In this document: piece after piece, positions 17,902 to 24,385 of the stretch
How the letters are laid out: each line of letters starts with the position of its first letter
How positions within the stretch are numbered: position 1 is the first letter of the stretch
The notes under the pieces: generated by a model
What the model was told of the DNA's origin: nothing
The model's input: the letters and a program-made list of their open reading frames with translations, nothing else
Databases searched by the model: none
Made by a program: the position numbers and the translations under genes
NCBI RefSeq assembly: GCF_019970045.1
Contig: NZ_JAHXYI010000007.1
Coordinates: forward strand, 248,001 to 312,000
From: Chryseobacterium sp. GVT01B
GTDB taxonomy: Bacteria > Bacteroidota > Bacteroidia > Flavobacteriales > Weeksellaceae
Reading direction: 5' to 3'
DNA: 64,000 nucleotides

Positions 17902-18279
17902 ATGGAAGAATACAGTTATTTTGACGAAGATCCGAAGAAAGGATGGGGATTTGTATTGGCATTTGCAGCCCTGATGTTGTTTACTATAATGGGGCTTGGA
18001 ATAGATGTGGATGAATATCTGCAGCATGAATATCTGGAGATCCCGAGGTGGTATTTCTACGTTATTTTCTCAATTGATGTATTAATGATGATTGGACTGG
18101 TACTGATGTTCTTCTACAGAAAAATAGGAATCTTCATGTTCCCGGCTTTACTGGTGATGCACTTCTTTATGCACAATTATTACCTGTCTACATTCCTGTA
18201 TACAGATGTTACCAACCTTTTCCTGTTTACAGGATTCGGAATGCTGGCCATTATCCCGAAATGGAAGTTTTTCAAATAA
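17902..18279 (+). CDS. Small membrane protein, 125 aa
   Basis: The sequence shows four likely transmembrane helices at about residues 15-33, 51-70, 74-92 and 98-118, joined by short loops, after an acidic N-terminus (MEEYSYFDEDPKKGW). The layout resembles DUF2569-type small membrane proteins of Bacteroidota, but I cannot assign a family with certainty. No charged residues suggest a transporter. It follows the Lrp gene and may have its own promoter that uses the terminator T-run. Function unknown. Confidence 0.75.
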   Translation: MEEYSYFDEDPKKGWGFVLAFAALMLFTIMGLGIDVDEYLQHEYLEIPRWYFYVIFSIDVLMMIGLVLMFFYRKIGIFMFPALLVMHFFMHNYYLSTFLYTDVTNLFLFTGFGMLAIIPKWKFFK

Positions 18280-18303
18280 GAATATAATCCTTTATGATAA
18301 GAC

Positions 18304-18336
18304 GAACGGCTTTTAAATTCAATTTAAAAGCCGTTC
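18304..18336. terminator. Perfect 16-bp inverted repeat between convergent genes
   Basis: GAACGGCTTTTAAATT and its exact complement flank a single C. It lies between the ends of the small membrane protein gene and gwsS. There is no long T-run after the stem on the plus strand, so it is either an atypical bidirectional terminator or another stable mRNA end. Confidence 0.65.
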
Positions 18337-18362
18337 TTGGATATAAGAGGGGATGAGAAACA

Positions 18363-19433
18363 CTATCTGAGTTCTAATGAATGAAAAATTTTTTGCTTCA
18401 AAGGATTTTTTGTCCAGTCTTCCCAGACTCCTGTATAGGGATTATAACCGCATTTTAGAGGTTTTGATATATTCAGGTCTTCTTTGCTTTTTTCTGCATT
18501 TTCGGTGTATGCCCTGCAGTCTGTGCAGACATAACGGAACTCGCAGTCCTTACAGATTTCTATATTGTCTTTGGTCAGATCCCAATATTTTTTGAAATCA
18601 CTCTGGGTGATTGCTTTTTCAAGACTGTGATTATGAATATTTCCAAAGCTTTCAACCATCAGCGGGCAGTTTTTAATGGTGCCGTTTCGGTCAATACCCA
18701 TCTTTTTATACAGGCAGGAATTGTGGTTCATTGCTTCCAGTACTTTTGGAAGGTTGGTATTGAAATATTTCAGTTCCACTTTTCCACAGGCAGATATTTT
18801 CAGGTCATCTTTTAGAAAATTAAGCGAGAATCTGTATTCATCTTTAGCTTTGAAAGGAGGTTTCGAACAATTGTAGAAAATGAGACTGTATATTCTGACT
18901 GTATTTTTGTGAAGAGCCTGTATAAAAGATAGATTGGTTTCCTGATGAAACGGGGAAAAAATTTCTATTCCTGACAGCACTGAGGTTTTAAAAATATTAT
19001 CAATTTCTATGAATTCATTTATTGTTAACGGTTTCAAACTGTAAATAACCAAATGTTTAATGCCAAGGTTTTCTACAGAAGGTTTTATTTTTTTCAGCAG
19101 CTCAATATCTTCCATTTCGATAAAGAGATTTGTTATAGCACTGGGCTCATGATATTCATAAGAAAGAGGAGGGAAGTTCCTGTCCCAATCGTTTTCAGTA
19201 ACAAATCCATATTCTTTTTCCAGCATGAGATTAATGTATTCCTGAACAATCGGCCTGGATTCTTCATCATAATCTTTTAGGATGTCTTCAAGAGAATGAT
19301 TTTTCATTTCTTCTATCATCTCGTATAATTCCAAAGGATATAGTTCAGATACATTTCTCTGTAGGTCTGAAATAAGAATTCTGCTGGCTCCTTTTGTAAT
19401 GAGAATTGTTGAGAAAAGATTAAAGTATTTCAT
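18363..19433 (-). CDS. gwsS: Grasp-with-spasm system SPASM-domain peptide maturase (GwsS)
   Basis: This 356-aa protein is the SPASM partner of a RiPP pathway. The C-terminal cysteines at 240, 256, 294, 297, 303, 306 and 328 fit the SPASM layout (C-x10-G-x4-C, then CKDCEFRYVCTDC, then a last C), which holds two auxiliary iron-sulfur clusters. Residues 1-90 look like a small winged-helix leader-binding domain (inference). The middle part (about 95-235) resembles a degenerate barrel: there is no cysteine before residue 189, so the radical-SAM CxxxCxxC motif is absent. It is the last gene of the operon, and its ATG overlaps the TGA of the 60-codon ORF. Without that motif it may be an electron-transfer or scaffold partner rather than a radical enzyme. 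Confidence 0.85.
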   Translation of the reverse strand: MKYFNLFSTILITKGASRILISDLQRNVSELYPLELYEMIEEMKNHSLEDILKDYDEESRPIVQEYINLMLEKEYGFVTENDWDRNFPPLSYEYHEPSAITNLFIEMEDIELLKKIKPSVENLGIKHLVIYSLKPLTINEFIEIDNIFKTSVLSGIEIFSPFHQETNLSFIQALHKNTVRIYSLIFYNCSKPPFKAKDEYRFSLNFLKDDLKISACGKVELKYFNTNLPKVLEAMNHNSCLYKKMGIDRNGTIKNCPLMVESFGNIHNHSLEKAITQSDFKKYWDLTKDNIEICKDCEFRYVCTDCRAYTENAEKSKEDLNISKPLKCGYNPYTGVWEDWTKNPLKQKIFHSLELR

Positions 19434-19612
19434 AGCAATCTTGTCAGAAATTTATAAGGATTAAGTTTAGCATAAGAATCCGTATAATATTTTTCACAAG
19501 GAATGGTGATGCTAAAATGCTTTTTCTCACGGCTTTTACTTTTTACAATGTCAATATATTTAAAGGTGAGAGGCAGTTTATGCTTTTCTTTATTAGTAAA
19601 ATCTCTTTTCAT
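19430..19612 (-). CDS. Small ORF of the gws operon, 60 aa
   Basis: This frame encodes a basic 60-aa peptide (MKRDFTNKEKHKLPLTFKYI...) with one cysteine (C39) and no membrane segment or leader motif. It is coupled by 4-bp ATGA overlaps on both sides, starting in the stop of gwsG and ending in the start of gwsS. Such exact double coupling in an operon with no other gaps argues that it is translated. I do not recognise a family. It could be a leader-binding or scaffold subunit, or a remnant that keeps ribosomes moving into gwsS. Confidence 0.65.
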   Translation of the reverse strand: MKRDFTNKEKHKLPLTFKYIDIVKSKSREKKHFSITIPCEKYYTDSYAKLNPYKFLTRLL

Positions 19613-20511
19613 AAATAATCAGCTATTTCTTTTTCCAATAAATAATTACACATTACTGACATTCCCAGAAACTGGCCTACAGGGTTGACTTCTAAAAAAT
19701 AATATTTACTATCATTTTTAACGAAATCAAGAGAACCGGAATTAAGATCTAATGACTGCATTAGCAGATGTATTTTTTGTTCAATATTTTTCGGAAGATT
19801 ATAAGGGATTTTTCTATTTGGTTTTTCATCATTATATTTCCTAAAGTCAATTTTAGTTTGATTATCATTTTGCGAAAAGATGGCTGTAGACCAAACTTTA
19901 CCATTTAGATAAAAGCTTCTGATCTCGAAGTCTTTTTCAATTTTTTCCTGAAAGAAGGTGATAAAAAAATTTTCGTCTTCATTTTCTTGAACAATTGTTG
20001 TATACATCATACCGCTTGAATCTTTGAGTATGTTTTCCATTCGCGGATTTCCACCAATGGTTTTGATGATTGTTTTATTTAAAGTAACATCATCTGTGGT
20101 GTCAGACAGAAAATAATCCGGAACATCTAATCCTGCCTTTTGCGCCTCTTCAAGTACGAGAAGTTTATTGATATCACTATTGCTTTGTTTATTGATATGT
20201 TTTTTTGACTCTAAAAACTTAATTATATAATCTTCCAGCCAGTGTTGATATTCATTCATATTGAGATTAATTGCTTCATTTTTATAATGTAGACGGTTAA
20301 ACTTCAATCCACCTCTTCTATACCATATACTGGTAATTTCATCAATAAAAAAACAATTTCTCGGGCTTTCTAGATAAATCCGTCTTTCTTTGATTTTAAT
20401 ATCAAAAATTTCCTCTTCTTGCACCCGGATAAAGCTTTTCTCCAATTTTAGTAGCCATTTAATGACTTCTGTAGTGGTTATTTCGTTATTTTGAGAAATA
20501 ATGAGTATCAA
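19609..20511 (-). CDS. gwsG: Grasp-with-spasm system ATP-grasp peptide maturase (GwsG)
   Basis: This 300-aa ATP-grasp ligase belongs to the group that includes the microviridin/graspetide ligases. The N-terminal pre-ATP-grasp domain contains SIWYRRGG (residues 61-68), and the ATP-grasp core has KLLVLEEAQKAGLDVP (about 116-131), K150, E196-R198, D262 (SLDFV) and the Mg-binding ExNPxGQ motif (EVNPVGQ, 274-280). Graspetide ligases phosphorylate acidic side chains of the core peptide and join them to Ser/Thr or Lys, making side-chain ester or amide links. It overlaps the lipoprotein gene upstream and the 60-codon ORF downstream by ATGA. The exact crosslinks are not predictable here. Confidence 0.9.
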   Translation of the reverse strand: MILIISQNNEITTTEVIKWLLKLEKSFIRVQEEEIFDIKIKERRIYLESPRNCFFIDEITSIWYRRGGLKFNRLHYKNEAINLNMNEYQHWLEDYIIKFLESKKHINKQSNSDINKLLVLEEAQKAGLDVPDYFLSDTTDDVTLNKTIIKTIGGNPRMENILKDSSGMMYTTIVQENEDENFFITFFQEKIEKDFEIRSFYLNGKVWSTAIFSQNDNQTKIDFRKYNDEKPNRKIPYNLPKNIEQKIHLLMQSLDLNSGSLDFVKNDSKYYFLEVNPVGQFLGMSVMCNYLLEKEIADYL

Positions 20512-21413
20512 TTTTTCTTTTTTATTTTTTTGAAGAAATCTTTTGTAATCAACTGAGCATGATTTAAGCTTGGCAACCCAATGCTTTTGCGATTACGATT
20601 GACGGTTGCAGAATCTTTTATATTTTCATAACCTTGATAAACGCCATAAGTATAAGGTACTTTATGATGTAAATTATTTCTATCTATCATAGCAGCGTAG
20701 TCTCGTGGTGGACATTCACCAGATTTTACATACTCTAATACTTTTATTTTCAAATATTGGTAATACTCTTCATAGTCAGCCATGTGAAGTAATATCGGTC
20801 CCGAGGGCATCAAAAAATCACCATTCCATAAACCTATTTTTTGCATGTCTGGAAATCCATAGTTCTCAAACATCCACTTCAGAAGCTCAGCATTCTTCTT
20901 GTCATTTTTATTGATATCTGCATAATTTGAATCAATACGGCTGTCTTGATCACGTTTAAACGCAACTGTAAAAGAATCTACAAGTTTTTGATTAAGTCTT
21001 TTTTTCCATTCCTCAACTTTCAATTCCATTTCCTGCCTGCCAATACCATATTTTTGATAGAGTTGTATGAAGCCGGAGTCTTGCTTTTTATATTTCCAAT
21101 TAGGTGCAACTAACGGAATAAGCTTGTAAAGACTTTTCTTCCCTCCGAAATTTTTGTGATGTTGATCTGCAAGCTTTATGTAATTTTCATATTCTTCTCT
21201 CCGGTCCTGGTTTTTGGGAGGGTATTGTCTGAATATTTTTTTGTACTGCTTGATCGTAAATATTGTATCCTTTTGAAAACGAAATATACTGTCGATTTTA
21301 TTGATTTTATTATAATAAGTTATATAGTTTAAATTTCTGCTCTTACAAGCTGTAAGAGTAAAAAATATAACTATTAAAGCATATGAAGTATAGTTCCAAA
21401 TATCTTTTTTCAT
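20508..21413 (-). CDS. Lipoprotein of the gws operon, DUF6624-like C-terminal domain
   Basis: The 301-aa product begins with a signal peptide and lipobox ending at C23 (VIFFTLTAC), so it should be a lipid-anchored envelope protein. The middle (residues ~35-165) is charged and helical. The C-terminal third has the pattern GPILLHMADYEEYYQYLKIK...CPPRDYAAMIDRNN...YTYGVYQ, which resembles DUF6624 proteins found beside peptide-maturation genes in Bacteroidota; this assignment is from memory of the motif and tentative. It sits between the precursor gene and gwsG and is coupled to gwsG by ATGA. It could take part in export, immunity or final processing of the peptide. Confidence 0.7.
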   Translation of the reverse strand: MKKDIWNYTSYALIVIFFTLTACKSRNLNYITYYNKINKIDSIFRFQKDTIFTIKQYKKIFRQYPPKNQDRREEYENYIKLADQHHKNFGGKKSLYKLIPLVAPNWKYKKQDSGFIQLYQKYGIGRQEMELKVEEWKKRLNQKLVDSFTVAFKRDQDSRIDSNYADINKNDKKNAELLKWMFENYGFPDMQKIGLWNGDFLMPSGPILLHMADYEEYYQYLKIKVLEYVKSGECPPRDYAAMIDRNNLHHKVPYTYGVYQGYENIKDSATVNRNRKSIGLPSLNHAQLITKDFFKKIKKKN

Positions 21414-21477
21414 AAATCCTCTAACGAATATGATCTGATAAAAGAGATAGAGGGATAGCCCTCTATCTGTGATAATA

Positions 21478-21678
21478 TTAATTAAGACTAGTATCGATTT
21501 TTAAAGTACTGATATGAACTCCATCTTTCCAAGTCTCTTTATCATAACATGTAGAACCACAATCTGTTTCTACATATTTATAACCATCTCCACCTAAAAT
21601 AGATTTTAAATCTTTTCTTTGTAGTTTTTTGTTTTCTGTAGAAGAGAAGCCACTCTTCATTCCATTTAATTTTTTCAT
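21478..21678 (-). CDS. RiPP precursor peptide with double-glycine leader
   Basis: The frame is open to 21798, but the ATG at 21678 (MKKLNGMKSGFSST) gives the expected 66-aa precursor. Residues 1-30 form a charged leader ending KLQRKDLKSILGG, the double-glycine type seen on Bacteroidota peptide targets; the 36-residue core starts DGYKYVETDCGSTCYDKETW. The core has two cysteines (C40, C44), seven Asp/Glu and several Ser/Thr/Lys, which suits side-chain ester or amide formation by an ATP-grasp ligase. It resembles TIGR04139-type modification targets (tentative). It is first in the operon, 64 nt before the lipoprotein gene. No RNA or protein transporter gene is adjacent. Confidence 0.8.
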   Translation of the reverse strand: MKKLNGMKSGFSSTENKKLQRKDLKSILGGDGYKYVETDCGSTCYDKETWKDGVHISTLKIDTSLN

Positions 21679-22553
21679 TTTGATAATTTTTGTTGTGTTG
21701 TGTAAAATCATTTGTGCCATATAAACCCTGACATTGGGAGTGAATACTTTACATATTTTTATGTACTGTACACATACATACAAAGATGTAGAATGCATTC
21801 CGTCAACGTTGATGTTTTCAAATCTATAAATATTCAGTTCACTTCATTGGGATAAAATGTGTAAGTGGTTTGTATATTTTGTGTACAAATATGCTTATGC
21901 AAGTTGTGTATATATGAGAAGGTTTGGTGAAATATTTTAAATATTGAAAAGTATAAAGTGAACTCTGAAAATGTTAAGAAAGCTTAGGAATGTAATAGCA
22001 TATTATAGAGTAAGATATTCTATTGTACAATATGGTGAAATGAATGAATTTAACATTAGAAATAATATGGTAATTCATCATTTTGAAAGGAATTTGCATG
22101 TTTCTAAGGATGTTTTTAGTGAAAAAAGTACTGGTTTTGAATGAAAAATGATCTGAAAAAAGTATTGCTTTTATATTCTTTCACCATCTAAGCAGTTGTG
22201 TTCAGTCATAAAAATGATTTTTTTTAGTTTAGCTCGGTAGGTTTTTTGTGATTTAAAATATAGTGTTGAAATGTAGTTACAGTTTAGAAATTAAATACCC
22301 CGTAAAAAGTCTGAAATCATATCTTAATTTATACCGAACTTCTTTTTTAATCGGTATTTGGTCATTCTATATTTTCCCACTCTTACATCAAAAGAAACAG
22401 AAGGTATGTGCAGGAATAATCCAAATACTTAATGTAAAGCTCTAAAATACACTAGCTATAATCATGAATTTGGCTATACTTATAAAGAATATAATGTGCT
22501 GATTTGATAGGATAAAGGTATTTTTACCGCCCATTTTAAAAAAGAAAAGAAGT
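21679..22553. other. 875-bp AT-rich gap upstream of the RiPP operon
   Basis: This is the longest non-coding stretch of the window. It contains two GTGTAC-type words (near 21767 and 21881), which may be operator-like, and one 57-codon open frame listed separately. I see no tRNA, transposon remnant or clear TAnnTTTG promoter. The minus-strand promoter of the gws operon should lie within about 21700-21900. Confidence 0.5.
21971..22144 (+). CDS. Possible small ORF, 57 aa
   Basis: An ATG-started frame encodes MLRKLRNVIAYYRVRYSIVQ and continues to a TGA at 22142-22144. The peptide is basic at the start and hydrophilic later, without a leader motif or membrane segment. No ribosome-binding site or promoter box is evident, and in DNA this AT-rich a 57-codon frame can arise by chance. 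It is recorded because it is the only substantial ATG frame in the long gap divergent from the RiPP operon. Confidence 0.2.
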   Translation: MLRKLRNVIAYYRVRYSIVQYGEMNEFNIRNNMVIHHFERNLHVSKDVFSEKSTGFE

Positions 22554-23087
22554 ATGGATTTTGAAATTTTGAAACAGCAGATAGAAGATGCTGCTAAGAA
22601 AGCTTTTTTAGAAGTGTATGAAAAACATGGAACAGAAGGGATTTACAGCTTTGCATTGTACAGTGATGAGGGTGCAATGACAGTATGCCCAGCAGCAAAT
22701 ACCATAAAAGTACTGGAAGCAGCAGATGAAGATGATGCTCTTTATTATAAGTATGAACCGGCAGAATGGATCTATGAAATGGAAGGAGCCGATGGAGAGT
22801 TCAATGAAATCTGTACTCAACTGAGAGCAGAGCTGGATCAGCATGACGACGATGATCAATGGTTTGATGGTTTTCAGGCTAAGTTGTATTCTACCTGTAT
22901 AGAAGTGCTGGAAAAACTTAAAAATGAGAACTTTTTTACAAAGATAACAGGCAAGGATATTTTCCTGATTTTCACGGTCTCAGATTATGAGTTTGAGAGG
23001 GAAGAACTGAAAAGTCTTATCGTAAGCCTTAATGATAACGAATACAGAAGTGAATATCTGAACTGGATGGCTACCTGGGGCAATTAA
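22554..23087 (+). CDS. DUF4303 family protein
   Basis: This 177-aa soluble, acidic protein contains the DUF4303 signature IYSFALYSDEGAMTVCPAANT (about residues 30-50) and the later KYEPAEWIYEMEG and FFTKITGKDIFLIFTVSD segments. The family is widespread in bacteria, often near polymorphic toxin or immunity genes, but its biochemical role is unknown. It starts at the ATG at 22554 after an AT-rich gap, and the following two membrane-protein genes are co-directional. An immunity function is possible from family context only; no toxin gene is visible here. Confidence 0.8.
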   Translation: MDFEILKQQIEDAAKKAFLEVYEKHGTEGIYSFALYSDEGAMTVCPAANTIKVLEAADEDDALYYKYEPAEWIYEMEGADGEFNEICTQLRAELDQHDDDDQWFDGFQAKLYSTCIEVLEKLKNENFFTKITGKDIFLIFTVSDYEFEREELKSLIVSLNDNEYRSEYLNWMATWGN

Positions 23088-23237
23088 AAGAATGACAAAT
23101 TAAAAAAACACTTTAAATATATACATATGAAGCCCGATAAAATAATTGTCTCAGAAGCCTCTTATCAATCACAGTCTCACTAAACCTTTATAATATCATT
23201 ATCAGAAACCAGAAATTAAACAACAATTATATTAATT

Positions 23238-23717
23238 ATGAACAATTACAAATTTTATAAGCAGGAAGGAAATCAATATATTTTTAAAAACCAGCCGGTA
23301 TTTGTATCTGTGCTTTGTATTATCTTTCTGATTGTAGCAGGACTGCTCTTTAATAGTGTAAGAACTCTTAGCTATGTCATCATTGCTGTGGTGGCACTTA
23401 TTCTGGTTAATTTTTTTACTAAGAAATTCATCATTGATATGGATCGCATGACGATTACAGGAAAACATACCATTTTCGTTCCGGCCAGAACCTATCCGAT
23501 AGAGAACTTCAGAAACTTTCATGTGCTGGCAACAAAATACATGGGTTTTATCACCACAAATGTAATGCTGTCGATGTATTTTGAAGTGAATGGCAAAGAA
23601 AAACAGCTTACGATAGGCCAGGCTCTTACCCAAAAAGGAATACAGAAGATGGTGAATGAAACAGAGGACATTATGAACATTAATAATCCTGAGAATGGAT
23701 ATCAGAGACCGCTATAA
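23238..23717 (+). CDS. Small membrane protein with two TM helices, 159 aa
   Basis: Two closely spaced hydrophobic helices lie at about residues 22-40 and 44-61, followed by a ~95-residue soluble beta-rich domain (FIIDMDRMTITGKHTIFVPA, FEVNGKEKQLTIG). The arrangement resembles bacterial PH-like membrane proteins, but I cannot assign the family. Its end overlaps the start of the next gene by 23 bp in another frame, so the two are probably translated together; both have the same two-helix-plus-domain design and may form a pair. Confidence 0.75.
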   Translation: MNNYKFYKQEGNQYIFKNQPVFVSVLCIIFLIVAGLLFNSVRTLSYVIIAVVALILVNFFTKKFIIDMDRMTITGKHTIFVPARTYPIENFRNFHVLATKYMGFITTNVMLSMYFEVNGKEKQLTIGQALTQKGIQKMVNETEDIMNINNPENGYQRPL

Positions 23718-24213
23718 GTTTGAAGAAAACGGAAGTGAAATAAGCTTTATGCCCAACTACAATTTCCTGCGTACTTTAGTATGGTGGCTGGCGTTGGGGG
23801 TGATTGCTCTTCCTGTAATTCTATATTATTTTAAAGGTAAAACTTCCGGAGATCAGTTTAAAATTGCAATGGGACTATGGGGAATTTATATGATCTACTT
23901 CCTGTTTGATTTGTTTTTCAGGGTTCCTGTGAAATATATTTTTGATAAATCAGAGAAGTCTATTTACAGAAAACTTTTACTGTCCAAAAAACTCATGAAT
24001 TTTGATGAAATGACCTATTTTGTCAATGATGAAAGAGGAGGATACTACTATTCAATTGGGAAAAAGAGAAATCAGTTTGTGAAAAACTACAGAATCAGTA
24101 ATTATTTCTCAGGTTCAAAAGCTTCAGACAGAAGAGAAGACGATTACGTCAGGGAAATATTATGCCCGGTTCTGATTGCTGTAGGAATTCCTTTGAATCA
24201 ACAGGAACAATAA
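23695..24213 (+). CDS. Small membrane protein with two TM helices, 172 aa
   Basis: Membrane helices are predicted at about residues 27-46 and 56-76 (LVWWLALGVIALPVILYY and an IYMIYFLFDLFF segment), followed by a soluble domain similar in layout to that of the preceding protein. The start ATG at 23695 lies inside the upstream gene (23-bp overlap), which suggests coupling. No catalytic motif is visible. It may be a divergent paralogue of its neighbour. Confidence 0.75.
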   Translation: MDIRDRYKFEENGSEISFMPNYNFLRTLVWWLALGVIALPVILYYFKGKTSGDQFKIAMGLWGIYMIYFLFDLFFRVPVKYIFDKSEKSIYRKLLLSKKLMNFDEMTYFVNDERGGYYYSIGKKRNQFVKNYRISNYFSGSKASDRREDDYVREILCPVLIAVGIPLNQQEQ

Positions 24214-24253
24214 TAGTCAGGATAAAAACTAATACAATGAAGAATAGATGTAT

Positions 24254-24318
24254 AACCATTCCCCTCCGCCGGAGGGGTGGCAAAAATTCAAAGAATTTTT
24301 GACGGGGTGGTCTATAAT
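24254..24318. repeat. C/G-rich palindromic intergenic repeat
   Basis: The unit contains two nested inverted repeats: CCCCTCCGCCGGAGGGG, and AAAAATTCAAAGAATTTTT, followed by GACGGGGTGG. Its base composition is very different from the surrounding DNA. Sequences of this form recur between genes in flavobacterial genomes, so I class it as a REP/MITE-like dispersed repeat. Only one copy is in this window. Confidence 0.55.
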
Positions 24319-24326
24319 GCAATTAC

Positions 24327-24364
24327 AAAAACCCCGGCTGTTTCAAAGAAACAGCCGGGGTTTT
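24327..24364. terminator. Bidirectional terminator
   Basis: AAAACCCCGGCTGTTTC and its exact complement form a 17-bp stem around an AAA loop, with T-runs on both strands. It lies between the ends of the membrane-protein pair and the transketolase genes. Confidence 0.92.
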
Positions 24365-24385
24365 ATCTATATAAAAATAGCTTAT

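Noticed and set aside
22263..22445. 60-codon frame on the plus strand upstream of the DUF4303 gene
   Set aside because: No promoter, no ribosome-binding site, atypical composition (MLKCSYSLEIKYPVKS); it lies in an AT-rich gap where such frames arise by chance.
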